NCBI RefSeq assembly: GCF_002201535.1
Contig: NZ_NIWW01000011.1
Location: 1 to 64,000, forward strand
DNA length: 64,000 nt
Reading direction: 5' to 3'
Source of the DNA: Lacimicrobium sp. SS2-24
Lineage (GTDB): Bacteria; Pseudomonadota; Gammaproteobacteria; Enterobacterales; Alteromonadaceae
Numbering within the stretch: position 1 is the first letter of the stretch; each line of letters starts with the position of its first letter. Shown piece by piece: positions 55,497 through 63,814 of this stretch. The position numbers and the translations under genes were made by a program. The notes beneath the pieces were generated by a model, which was given only the letters and a program-made list of their open reading frames with translations, was not told where the DNA came from and searched no databases.

Positions 55497-57062
55497 TTAA
55501 GACAGTCGGAACTGTTGGATTTGAGCAGATAAGTCCGTCGATAGCGTATTGAGCTCAGAGGCTTTCTCCAGACTTTGCTTGGCATCTTCAAGGAACCGCT
55601 CTGACACTGATTGAATATCCACCGTGTTTTTATTGATTTCCTCGGTCACGGTAGTTTGCTGCTCGGCTGCAGTGGCAATCTGGCCGGCCATATCACTGAT
55701 GTCTTGAATAGCCTCTGCAATTTGCGTAAAGCTTTTCGATGCGTTGGCGGCGTCGTTGACGCTCTCTTCTGTCATATCGACGCAACTACTCATCATAGTC
55801 ACGGCCGAGTTTGCATTACTTTGCAGGGCAGTAATCATATCTGAAATTTCTTCTGTAGAGTCATGGGTGCGCTGGGACAGTACCCGCACTTCATCAGCCA
55901 CCACGGCAAAGCCTCGCCCCTGTTCACCTGCCCGTGCTGCTTCAATGGCTGCATTGAGGGCCAGTAAGTTGGTTTGTTCAGAAATGCCCTGAATAGTAGA
56001 GACAATGCTGTTGATCTGTTGGCTGTTTTTTTCCAGCTTGCTTAATACCTCTGTAGCCTCTTCAACCCGGCGAGCCAGTCGGGTGGAGGTGTCTTCAAAC
56101 TTTTTCGCTAATTGCTGACCGTCTTTACTGATGTGCACGGTGTCATCCAGTGCTTTGGCCGTTGTCTCCGCATTTTGTGCAATATCGCGTGTCGCTGAGG
56201 TCATCTCGTGTACTGCTGATGACACCATGCTGATGGCCTGTTGCTGCTGATTGGCCTGCTCTGAACTGGCATGAGCGAGTGAAGAACTCTGTGACGCCTG
56301 CTCGGTTAGTGCTGTTGCAGTGGTTGATGTTTCCTGTAATGCCTTACCCAGTCGATCAAAGAAACCGTTCACCGCCGTCACCACCGCAGTAGGTGAGTCG
56401 GTCTTAATACGCTCTGCAAGATTACCTTTGGCGCCTTCCTGCACCAGGCCAATTACACGGCTCGCTTCCAGAAAGCGGATATTCCCTTCAAGAATGTAAT
56501 ACGTGGCAATGATGGCGCCAATTACCGCGATCACTACGTGATAAATCAGAGGTGCCAGCAATCCGAGTTCGGTTTGATCCCCCCAGGAAAAAATCATGAT
56601 GGACTGTCCCCATAGTTCGGCACCGACATACTGACAGTAGGTCATTGTCAGGTGATGGACCACGGTTACTGCAATCAGCATGAGCAGGGGCAGAATATCG
56701 CGATAGCGAATCAGAATGGCGAAATTAAGAAAGAACAGAAAATGGCCTTCTCCCAAACCATTTGCCTGCTGAATACTGATCGCCATCATCGCCGTAAGAC
56801 CTACTGCCATAATCAGCCGCGACATCAATGTGCCGGGAATGGTCTTATAGGCAGCGAAGCAAATCCCAAAGACCAGTCCGCCGCCGACCAGGCCAAGAAT
56901 GTAGTAGCCATTGTGCAGTGATGTTAGCCCGGCAACGATCACGAAGTAGGCAAAAAGGGTGATCAGCACAATCTTATCGGCGAGCTTGAAGTCTTCCTCG
57001 AAGCAACCTTTGAGGTAGTCATTCATATTATCGTCGTAACAAATCAGCAGGTTCCGAAGCAT
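55497..57062 (-). CDS. Methyl-accepting chemotaxis protein with multi-helix membrane sensor
   Basis: A 521-residue chemoreceptor without a large periplasmic domain. The N-terminal 200 residues hold about six to seven hydrophobic helices (for example [79 protein letters not shown]). HAMP-like DNA follows ([20 protein letters not shown]), and then the signalling coiled coil with the conserved tip [20 protein letters not shown]. The sensor may respond to membrane state or a hydrophobic ligand; there are His residues ([12 protein letters not shown]) in the membrane part. The ATG at 57062 has AAGGAATCACC upstream. Confidence 0.93.
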   Translation of the reverse strand: MLRNLLICYDDNMNDYLKGCFEEDFKLADKIVLITLFAYFVIVAGLTSLHNGYYILGLVGGGLVFGICFAAYKTIPGTLMSRLIMAVGLTAMMAISIQQANGLGEGHFLFFLNFAILIRYRDILPLLMLIAVTVVHHLTMTYCQYVGAELWGQSIMIFSWGDQTELGLLAPLIYHVVIAVIGAIIATYYILEGNIRFLEASRVIGLVQEGAKGNLAERIKTDSPTAVVTAVNGFFDRLGKALQETSTTATALTEQASQSSSLAHASSEQANQQQQAISMVSSAVHEMTSATRDIAQNAETTAKALDDTVHISKDGQQLAKKFEDTSTRLARRVEEATEVLSKLEKNSQQINSIVSTIQGISEQTNLLALNAAIEAARAGEQGRGFAVVADEVRVLSQRTHDSTEEISDMITALQSNANSAVTMMSSCVDMTEESVNDAANASKSFTQIAEAIQDISDMAGQIATAAEQQTTVTEEINKNTVDIQSVSERFLEDAKQSLEKASELNTLSTDLSAQIQQFRLS

Positions 57063-57071
57063 GGTGATTCC

Positions 57072-57599
57072 TTATTCGAATAGCTCTTGAATCAGAGTTT
57101 GATGGTCAAAAGTGGTGGGATTGTATGTTTTGGTCAGGTACCACTGCTGCTGTTTCTTTTGCAGCAGGTAGGTGCGTCCGCGATGCAGAATCTGGTCGTC
57201 GCGTTGCTGAATATTCAGGTTAAAGTCAGCGCTGAGTGATCGCAGTATCGGTTCGTTGGCGTGTACACCGATAAAATCCTGATGAAACTGGCTGGCATAA
57301 GCCTGTGCTCGTTGTGCAGAACTGCGCTGATCAATGTCGATGAAAAATACGGCAGGACGCGACTCTGCAACCTGCCAGTGGTTCAGCACCTGTCTGAGTA
57401 TTGTCATGCTGGCGGGACACACATCGCCACAACCAGTAAAGCCGAAAAATACCAGCGCTTTGTCGGCTGAGGTTTGACGCAGAAAATCCGTTTCAACTGG
57501 CCTGGTGCTGCTGATTGAAAATCCGGGGAGCAGGAATACTACTGCGAGCAGCGCCGCTAACAGTAGTCCACCCCATGCATTCCTTAGCAGGTTGTTCAT
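57072..57599 (-). CDS. SCO1/SenC-family thioredoxin-like protein
   Basis: A 175-residue membrane-anchored protein. An N-terminal helix (WGGLLLAALLAVVFLLPGFS, near residues 9-28) anchors a periplasmic thioredoxin-like domain. The SCO motif CxxxCP is TGCGDVCPASM (Cys57, Cys61). The conserved His is probably in ILHRGRTYLLQKK. It would carry copper or handle thiols for cytochrome oxidase assembly. It is 9 bp upstream of, and in the same direction as, the chemoreceptor gene, so they may be co-transcribed. The pairing is unusual. The copper link to cueR/copA (2 kb away) is only suggestive. Confidence 0.85.
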   Translation of the reverse strand: MNNLLRNAWGGLLLAALLAVVFLLPGFSISSTRPVETDFLRQTSADKALVFFGFTGCGDVCPASMTILRQVLNHWQVAESRPAVFFIDIDQRSSAQRAQAYASQFHQDFIGVHANEPILRSLSADFNLNIQQRDDQILHRGRTYLLQKKQQQWYLTKTYNPTTFDHQTLIQELFE

Positions 57600-57695
57600 A
57601 ACGATAAGGTTTTCGTTCGTTTTGGGTTTTATTCAACTGTAGACTAAAACCCATAAACTGAACGACAACCTCGATATAAAAACAATCTCCTGTAT

Positions 57696-58487
57696 TCAGG
57701 GCTGTTGCTGGTATACCTTCATCAGGCCATAAAAAAGCGAAGGGTAGTAATTAGAGATATGGGTCTGATCGTCATGTCGTTGGTACTCCCAGGTAAGCTG
57801 CTCAGGGGGATGGGCTGTCAGGCCACGAGTAAAATGGGTAAAGGCGCTGGCTACCTCCGCACCTTCGCTATCCGGGTGTGCCAGCGTGAAATAGACGCGG
57901 TTGTAGTAATCTGCCCCCTCCCGGTAGCGCTGTTGAAGGGCTTCTAATAATGATTGGTCAATACGTTGCAGAGGCGGGCTGGCGGCGATAACACGACTAA
58001 ATAGTGTGGGATGCTCGGCCATCAGCTGCATGGAAAAACGGGCGGCTAATGAGTGACCATATACCGTGCGTTGGCCATTTGCACGATATCGGGCGTCTAC
58101 GATGGCAAACACTTCTTCTTGCAAAAAACGAATGAAATGCTGCTTATCTGTGGCCAGGTCGCGGGCCCGCACGGCTTCACTGCTGGGGATACCGACGACA
58201 ATGAGTTCGGGTATCAGCCCCTGGTTTGCCAACAGACTAGCTGCCAATACACCATGCTGAAAATGTCGCTCGCCATCGAGCAGATACAGCACCGGGTAAT
58301 GTTGGTCGGATTGTGAGTAGCTGTCAGGCAGAGACACCTGCAAGGTGCGCGGCTCGTTTAATATGCTTGAGTCAAAGTGCAATATGTTTCCCATCTCAAA
58401 CTGAGCGGGCGTTTTGATGATGTCCTTTGCGTGTGCCGGGAAAACCCATAGACAAAGTATGAAACTGATAACGGCGAATCTTCTCAT
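57696..58487 (-). CDS. Exported alpha/beta-hydrolase, esterase D/IroE-type
   Basis: A 263-residue hydrolase. The signal peptide is RRFAVISFILCLWVFPAHAK, cut after AHA. The nucleophile elbow is VYGHSLAARFSMQL (GHSLA, serine near 140). HYPVLYLLDGERHFQHGVLA with AASLLANQGLIPELIVVGIP is the esterase D-like (siderophore esterase-like) opening, and the histidine may be in HDDQTHISNYYPSLFYGLMK. An upstream extension to 58568 is rejected; the ATG at 58487 is followed directly by a signal peptide. Substrate unknown; siderophore or ester hydrolysis are family possibilities. Nothing nearby specifies it. Confidence 0.85.
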   Translation of the reverse strand: MRRFAVISFILCLWVFPAHAKDIIKTPAQFEMGNILHFDSSILNEPRTLQVSLPDSYSQSDQHYPVLYLLDGERHFQHGVLAASLLANQGLIPELIVVGIPSSEAVRARDLATDKQHFIRFLQEEVFAIVDARYRANGQRTVYGHSLAARFSMQLMAEHPTLFSRVIAASPPLQRIDQSLLEALQQRYREGADYYNRVYFTLAHPDSEGAEVASAFTHFTRGLTAHPPEQLTWEYQRHDDQTHISNYYPSLFYGLMKVYQQQP

Positions 58488-58799
58488 TTTTGCATCCTGT
58501 TGCCGCGCCTTGTTGAAACGCAGTGACTGATAAGTGACTGTAGGGTATCTGCCAGCCCTTGCTGGCATGGTATTCAGAATACTAATTTTGCGTTTGTGAA
58601 ATGCGTGTGAAATGCAGTCTGAATCAACGCACAGACAGGGTTGTAAAACAGAGATCGTCGCTCAGAATGACGCGCATAACACGTAAATGCGGGTATGCCG
58701 GAGCGACTCGTTAGTCAGAGGCTCAATTGCCCGGCACGCTCAAAGCACATACACTGCCATAACAGGCTTGGGTGTCAGAGTAAAAATGGAGCGTGCAAG
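58488..58799. other. Divergent intergenic region between the esterase and EamA-type genes
   Basis: A 13-base palindrome, GTATTCAGAATAC, lies at 58570-58582 and might be an operator for the esterase gene. No ORF or RNA gene is convincing; -10/-35 pairs were not clear. Confidence 0.4.
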
Positions 58800-59234
58800 A
58801 TGAAAACCTACTGGGGGGCGTTGGTGCTGGTGGTGATGGCAAATGCCGCGTTTCATATTGTTCAAAAGTCGATTCCGATGCAGGTTCACCCCTTGTTATC
58901 CGTCATGGTCACGTACACCACGGGTTTTATCGTGTGCTTGCTGCTGTTACTACTTTTTCCCTTAACGGCTCCACTTAGTACTGAATTCAGCAAGCTGAAC
59001 TGGACCAGCGTTGCTCTGGGAGTGAGCATTGTAGGCATGGAGGTGGGTTACTTGCTGATGTACCGTTCCGGGTGGCCAGTCTCCATCGGTCCTATTTTCA
59101 CCTATGCCCTGTTAACGATGCTATTGGTGCCCATAGGCTTACTGCTATTCAAAGAGAAACTCGCCGTGCAGAACTACCTGGGACTCTTTATCACCCTGAT
59201 AGGTGTTTACCTGCTGACCTGGAAGTCTTCCTGA
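58800..59234 (+). CDS. Small EamA/DMT-type membrane protein
   Basis: A 144-residue protein with about five hydrophobic helices: YWGALVLVVMANAAFHIVQK, LLSVMVTYTTGFIVCLLLLL, WTSVALGVSIVGMEVGYLLM, GPIFTYALLTMLLVPIGLLL, NYLGLFITLIGVYLLTWKSS. It resembles one half of a ten-helix EamA transporter, ending in the family-type FKEKLAVQNYLGLFITLIGV. It may work as a dimer, as SMR-like proteins do, but its actual role is unknown. The ATG at 58800 is chosen because the frame's earlier start lacks a signal-like sequence. GAGCGTGCAAG upstream is weak. Confidence 0.82.
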   Translation: MKTYWGALVLVVMANAAFHIVQKSIPMQVHPLLSVMVTYTTGFIVCLLLLLLFPLTAPLSTEFSKLNWTSVALGVSIVGMEVGYLLMYRSGWPVSIGPIFTYALLTMLLVPIGLLLFKEKLAVQNYLGLFITLIGVYLLTWKSS

Positions 59235-59271
59235 GCTGTATCTGAAAAGCACTATCGCGTTAAAGCAATGC

Positions 59272-60102
59272 TTACTGACTGCTCAGGTCCTGGCTGAGCC
59301 AGTCGTAAGGGTGCTTGGGGGTATAAGTAAAATCAATAAACTCATCACCCAGAATTTTCTCTAATAAACCGTCTTTATGCATGTCTTTAAAGACAAGTGA
59401 GAGGGCGTTAATGGTGGCAATACCGAGATCAGACGTACGGCAAGTAAGCCCATCCAGGGTTTCGCCAAGCGAGAAGCTTTTATCATAATGCAGTTCATTC
59501 AGATGTCTGGTGTAGTCAGGCATAAAGCCTATCAGCACATCGACACGGTTCTGGCGGAGCATATTCAAAGCCCGTTCTTCATCCGTTACCAGCACCAGGC
59601 GTCCGTACACCTCTTCGCGAATAATTTCATCGCTGTAATAGCCCAGATAGCCGTTTAACCCCACAATCAAATGGTTATTCGCTGCCACCTGCTGAAGGTT
59701 TGAAATTTTTGGTTTGGTTTGCAGGGTAAATAAATGCAGATTGGCGCTATTGAAGGGGTAGCTGCTTAACAGTTGGTCTGACTTCAAATGTGCTCTGTTA
59801 GCTATTGCATCGGCCATGGTATAGATACAGTCTGATTTCCCGGACTCAAAATGCCGCAGGGCCCGCTCTAAGGGCATATGAATCTCTGTAAACGCCAGCT
59901 CGGCTTGACTAAACGCCTTCCTCATCAGCTGCTGATATCTCCCCGAGCCATCCTCAACCACAAGATTAAAAAGCTCCGGCGCAGCCAGAACTATCGTCTT
60001 AGACTCAGAAGATGCAGCGATAGCGTTACCAACATGAGACAAACATGCTACCAGAATGAGTGAAAACACAATTCGACACTGAACAAGTGAATATCTGAGC
60101 AT
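59272..60102 (-). CDS. Periplasmic solute-binding protein, family 3-like (orphan)
   Basis: A 276-residue exported protein. Signal peptide: RYSLVQCRIVFSLILVACLS with HVGNAIAAS; cut after AIA. The mature part has TIVLAAPELFNLVVEDGSGR, QLMRKAFSQAELAFTEIHMP, ERALRHFESGKSDCIYTMAD and a second lobe DEERALNMLRQNRVDVLIGF: the family 3 two-lobe pattern. The C-terminal helix segment is LLEKILGDEFIDF. No ABC partner is encoded nearby. This is the third such orphan in the window, and ligands are unknown. An in-frame ATG at 60102 is used; the ribosome binding site is poor. Confidence 0.8.
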   Translation of the reverse strand: MLRYSLVQCRIVFSLILVACLSHVGNAIAASSESKTIVLAAPELFNLVVEDGSGRYQQLMRKAFSQAELAFTEIHMPLERALRHFESGKSDCIYTMADAIANRAHLKSDQLLSSYPFNSANLHLFTLQTKPKISNLQQVAANNHLIVGLNGYLGYYSDEIIREEVYGRLVLVTDEERALNMLRQNRVDVLIGFMPDYTRHLNELHYDKSFSLGETLDGLTCRTSDLGIATINALSLVFKDMHKDGLLEKILGDEFIDFTYTPKHPYDWLSQDLSSQ

Positions 60103-60278
60103 TACAACGGTGCGACCTTAGAAGGCAATAAACCAACGGACTATTAATGGAGTTATGGTAGCGGGTGGCGTAACCGGACTTGCTGTTACACCAAAGCATT
60201 CCTGTGAGAACAGGCTACAGTATCCGAGGCACGGAGTATAATAGCAAAGCGAGTTAATACGTATCTTTATTGATAAGA

Positions 60279-60355
60279 TGGTGGCCCCTCCCAGACTTGA
60301 ACTGGGGACCTACCGATTATGAGTCGGGTGCTCTAACCAACTGAGCTAAAGGGCC
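60279..60355 (-). tRNA. tRNA with CAU anticodon, probably tRNA-Ile2 (lysidine type)
   Basis: The 77 bases, including the encoded CCA (60279-60281 on the plus strand as TGG), fold as a cloverleaf. The acceptor stem pairs GGCCCTT with AGGGGCC, with one T-G pair. The anticodon loop is CTCATAA with anticodon CAT. The D arm reads AGCTCAGTTGGTTAGAGC, and the T arm has GTTCAAGTC. GGCCC at the 5' end and TTCAAGTC match E. coli ileX (Ile2, where C34 becomes lysidine by TilS) better than elongator Met. Tools that only read the anticodon will name it tRNA-Met. Monocistronic. Confidence 0.92.
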
Positions 60356-60544
60356 ATTTCTTCGAGGTGTGGTTTGCTGCCTGATGGCGACAAAGCGGTG
60401 CGCAGTATAAGCAGTTTTTTTTATGATGTCATCACTTTGGCCCAGCCATCACGCTCAAAAGGCGAATATTTAGGCGTTTTACCTGTGGTCTTTGCGGGCG
60501 AAAAGAGAGCCGAGGGTACCGGCCTGGCCGCTACCCTCTAGCGG

Positions 60545-61954
60545 TTATTGCGGTAGTGGTATGACCGTACCATTGAGCTGGGCTTCACCTTCTTTAATGC
60601 TAAAGCGGGTCTCATAACCTTCATTAGTTGCTTTCAAAATGCCTTGCTGGGTGAAGTTGTCTAACATTACCGGGGCCTGCTGTGTCGCCAGTTCTTGCAT
60701 TTTCACCTGATCCCACTGCTCAGCCGGGACTCTGGCCTTAAGCTGGCTCAGCATTTGCCGGGCTGCCAGCCATTCGGCCGCGTCTTTGTCGATACTGAGC
60801 TCGGCATCGGCCAGTGCATGTTGTAACCAGAAGGTTCTGTCGGCGATGTTATCGGGCAGGCGCTCAATACCCACCAGTTTGCTGTTCAGCTGCCCGCTCA
60901 TTTTGCCACCGGGAATGGTGCCTTTTAGCGTTGTTATATTCACTTCCGGCTCGGTTTTAAGCAGTGCCAGTAAATTATCAAACAGGAATGCCTGTGTAAG
61001 TTGGTTGATCTCATCGGCGTTTTGCCCTGGCAGGTTGCGGGCAAACTCCTGATAGGCACGCAAAAAATCAAGACTGATTTCTCTGGCTTCCAGTACCAGT
61101 TGCAATTCGCTGGCGTCGAACTCCGGGGTCTTGAGTTCATCAAGGCGATAGTCCAGGGTCATGGCACCGGTTTGTTGCTGCGGATTGTTGTGGGTCTGTG
61201 CACGAACCTTCAGTTCGTTAAGCTCAATAGATTGGTCAGACTGTGGCGGCTGAACGTGCAGCCGCCCCAGTGTCAGCAAAATATCACTGTCGTAGAAGTC
61301 ACCGCGCAGCATTCCGGCCAGGTCCGTTTCGGCTTCCATAGTGACGCTCAGGCGTTGACTGTCCAGTTTGAGGTGTTCATCCTCAAGGGTGAGCGAGCCG
61401 GCTTCACCGTGGTAGGTGAAGGCATCCGAGCTGAGTTCGCCACTGCCGATATAGCCGCTGAAGTCGAGACTGGCCAGGGCGCTGTCTGGCAAACCTTTAA
61501 ATGCGCTGAGTTTGTCCTCAAAGGTGGTGTTACCGGTCAGGCTGGTGACCCCCTCTATCTGATAAAACGGGGTTTGCTGAGGCCAGCTGAGATGGGTTTT
61601 TAAGGCTTCTCCGGTAATGCTGGCGTGCCAGCCAGCGATTCCCACTGTGCCCATTGGGCTGAGTATAAGAGGGCCGTGGTCAACCGTCACATCAATAGTG
61701 ATGGGAGGAATCGTTAATGTGCTGTCGGCCTCTGCCGCACCCATATCATGAAGATCCATTTCCAGGGTCAGCATGGCCTGACTGGAGAACCAGTGCTGTT
61801 GCAATTCGGTTATTTCGGCCTGATACCCAGGCAGCTGGTTTATTTGTTCAATTTGTTGATGCAGGCTTTTTTCGACCTGAGTGGCGATATATTTGGGTGC
61901 AATCAGCAACGCTGCCACCACTACCGTACCACCTATGATAAAACCTTTTTTCAT
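60545..61954 (-). CDS. DUF945 (YdgA-type) protein
   Basis: A 469-residue protein of the YdgA/DUF945 family. An N-terminal membrane anchor (KKGFIIGGTVVVAALLIAPK, near residues 2-21) precedes a periplasmic beta-rich domain with SLHQQIEQINQLPGYQAEIT, then HQHWFSSQ-like QQHWFSSQAMLTLEMDL, DVTVDHGPLILSPMG, and the C-terminal repeat PAEQWDQVKMQELATQQAPV. E. coli YdgA is an inner-membrane-associated protein of unknown function. Start ATG at 61954 with AAGGAGCGTTTAGC upstream. Monocistronic, divergent from the MbnP-like gene across 236 bp. Confidence 0.9.
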   Translation of the reverse strand: MKKGFIIGGTVVVAALLIAPKYIATQVEKSLHQQIEQINQLPGYQAEITELQQHWFSSQAMLTLEMDLHDMGAAEADSTLTIPPITIDVTVDHGPLILSPMGTVGIAGWHASITGEALKTHLSWPQQTPFYQIEGVTSLTGNTTFEDKLSAFKGLPDSALASLDFSGYIGSGELSSDAFTYHGEAGSLTLEDEHLKLDSQRLSVTMEAETDLAGMLRGDFYDSDILLTLGRLHVQPPQSDQSIELNELKVRAQTHNNPQQQTGAMTLDYRLDELKTPEFDASELQLVLEAREISLDFLRAYQEFARNLPGQNADEINQLTQAFLFDNLLALLKTEPEVNITTLKGTIPGGKMSGQLNSKLVGIERLPDNIADRTFWLQHALADAELSIDKDAAEWLAARQMLSQLKARVPAEQWDQVKMQELATQQAPVMLDNFTQQGILKATNEGYETRFSIKEGEAQLNGTVIPLPQ

Positions 61955-62190
61955 GCTAAACGCTCCTTGTAAACCGAGAGTGCCGTCAGGCGTTAATGAT
62001 CAGCCGGCGACCTTACTACAGTTGACCCGTATCTGTCATCTACTGGCGCCCTTGCCAGCCTTATCTGCGGGGCTCCCTTTGATTCGCTTTTCTGAATTGT
62101 TCCAATTAGTTATTGCAACTTGACGGCGAGTAGTTCAAACACGCATCATAGCCCTTTTACGATATGCTCTGGCGCTCAATTAAATTAATC

Positions 62191-63003
62191 ATGAACACTC
62201 CTTGTACATCCTCTGAAGCGTTTATCTCAGGCTCTACTGGTGGCCTTCCCAGAGCTCTGGTGATGACCCTGGCAGCGCTGCTGATGTTGTCCGGGTGCAG
62301 TTTCTTTGCCTCATCACCACCGCGTCTGAAAGTTGAACTGAGGTATGATGGCAATCCCGTTCCCTGTGGTACTGCTCTGGGAATGGGAGGCGGCGGCTGG
62401 TATCTGGAGCACTCCAAATTTTACCTCAGTGATTTTCAGGATCAGCATGGCCAGTCCCTCAAGCTGGAAAACAGCAAGTGGCAGACTGATGACATAGTGC
62501 TCATTTCCATTGAGCAAAAAGACTGTTGGCGAGGCGGGGAAATGCCCGGCAATCATCAGATTCGCTTCAGCAAAGAGGTGGATCTTAAGGGCGTTGAACA
62601 GCTGAGTTTTGTGCTGGGAGTGCCCCTTAATAATGCCAGCCAGAATCCACTAACACAGCCTTCGCCGTTGAACCTGTCGAGCATGTTCTGGACCGTGCAT
62701 TCAGGGCATAAGTTTGCGCGCATTGAACTGAGTTCGGTTTCAGATACCTGGGCCTTTCACCTTGGCGGTGTGGATTGTGCCGACAGCCAGAGTGATGCAA
62801 TGCCTTGCTACAAAGCGGATTTACTTGAGTTTGAGCTGAAGCGACCAGGTGGTTCGGCGTCCACGCTGGTGTTTCATATCGACCGTCTGCTTGAAGGTAT
62901 CGAACTGAATCAGGACAACAGCTGTACCTTTAAGCCGGGTGAATCACAAAGTTGCGCCATGGTGCTGAAGAACCTGCAACGCTCGGTCATTGAGTGGATA
63001 TAA
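62191..63003 (+). CDS. MbnP-like exported lipoprotein
   Basis: A 270-residue lipoprotein. The hydrophobic stretch RALVMTLAALLMLSGCSFFA has the lipobox LSGC. The mature part has RLKVELRYDGNPVPCGTALG, GGGWYLEHSKFYLSDFQDQH, VSFVLGVP-like QLSFVLGVPLNNASQNPLTQ, SMFWTVHSGHKFARIELSSV and GGVDC. This recalls MbnP (metallo-mystery pair) proteins, which bind copper and normally pair with the cytochrome MbnH. Five or six cysteines (CGTALG, DCWRGG, CADSQ, PCYKAD, SCTFKPGESQSC) could form metal or disulfide sites. No MbnH gene is next door. The start is uncertain: ATG 62164 and ATG 62191 have no clear ribosome binding site. Confidence 0.82.
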   Translation: MNTPCTSSEAFISGSTGGLPRALVMTLAALLMLSGCSFFASSPPRLKVELRYDGNPVPCGTALGMGGGGWYLEHSKFYLSDFQDQHGQSLKLENSKWQTDDIVLISIEQKDCWRGGEMPGNHQIRFSKEVDLKGVEQLSFVLGVPLNNASQNPLTQPSPLNLSSMFWTVHSGHKFARIELSSVSDTWAFHLGGVDCADSQSDAMPCYKADLLEFELKRPGGSASTLVFHIDRLLEGIELNQDNSCTFKPGESQSCAMVLKNLQRSVIEWI

Positions 63004-63123
63004 AGCACAGACTTGCGCCCGCAGGCCCCAGATTCAGGGCGAATCTGTTGGTATAACCACAAAACTCTGGTATCTTTCTGTTTACAATAACAATTAGCCG
63101 CACAGGCGCCTGTTGCTACGGGG

Positions 63124-63459
63124 ATGATTATGACCGAGAAGCCTTTCCTGCTAAGTGGTAGAAATACCATTATTCACAAATTGCGTAAGTTTGACCTGCT
63201 GGTGCTCAATGGCGATGATATGCCGGCCGTACTGGTAACCTATAAAGGTATCAAGGAATACGAAGGTAAACTGCCTGAGAATAAGCGTGAAGCCAAGATG
63301 ATGGATATGGAGCTGATTGATGTCACCTTGGGCGATTTTTTCGGTGAAGAGAAAATCCTGCTGTTTATTCAGACCCTGAACGGCAAAGAATATAAGATTG
63401 ACTACAGCAAAGCCGATAGCAAGTACTTCATTACCTTGCACCAGGGCAGCATCATCTGA
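63124..63459 (+). CDS. Hypothetical protein
   Basis: A 111-residue cytoplasmic protein, without signal peptide or membrane segment. It has basic and hydrophobic start KPFLLSGRNTIIHKLRKFDL, the unit LVLNGDDMPAVLVTYKGIKE, then MMDMELIDVTLGDFFGEEKI and LNGKEYKIDYSKADSKYFIT. It looks like a small alpha/beta protein rich in Lys, Asp and Glu. The second ATG, 63130, has GGGG six bases upstream, so it may be the real start. I do not recognise a family. Codon use fits the neighbours, so it is likely real. Confidence 0.75.
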   Translation: MIMTEKPFLLSGRNTIIHKLRKFDLLVLNGDDMPAVLVTYKGIKEYEGKLPENKREAKMMDMELIDVTLGDFFGEEKILLFIQTLNGKEYKIDYSKADSKYFITLHQGSII

Positions 63460-63814
63460 TTTTAACGCCCCCTGCGATGAGCTGGTACCGTGTCTCCACT
63501 GTGCCAGCCTTCAGCTTGCCCCTCGCCCAGTGCTGTTCACCAAAAAGTTTTTAACCCACCTCGCTTACCGTTTATCACATTCTTCCCGACACTCATCACA
63601 GTGACATATTCTGGTCATCCGCTTTGCCTATAATGGTTCTCGTTGGCGTAGTGAACCAACATACAATACATAGACAATTTTAAATATGTGTATTGTTTCC
63701 CTGAATACGGGGCCGTTGAGGCCCCTTTTTCTTATCCGTTTTCCGCCTGGCACAGGGGCGGCGAGTATGCCAACGGCCATGCGTGCGACTGCTGACCTTC
63801 TTCAGACTAAAAGA
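63460..63814 (+). other. Gene-free region with possible small RNA and terminator
   Basis: TATAAT at 63629-63634 could be a -10, though no good -35 stands at 16-18 bp; TTTGCC directly precedes it. An 8-bp inverted repeat (ACAATACA near 63663-63670 with TGTATTGT near 63689-63696) follows. A strong terminator ends it at 63709-63730. A transcript of about 90 nt would result. It could also be only the terminator of the gene at 63124. Confidence 0.35.
63709..63730 (+). terminator. Rho-independent terminator
   Basis: GGGGCC (63709-63714), loop GTTGA, GGCCCC (63720-63725), then TTTTT (63726-63730). Strong on the plus strand. It may serve the hypothetical gene at 63124 or a small RNA. Confidence 0.85.
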
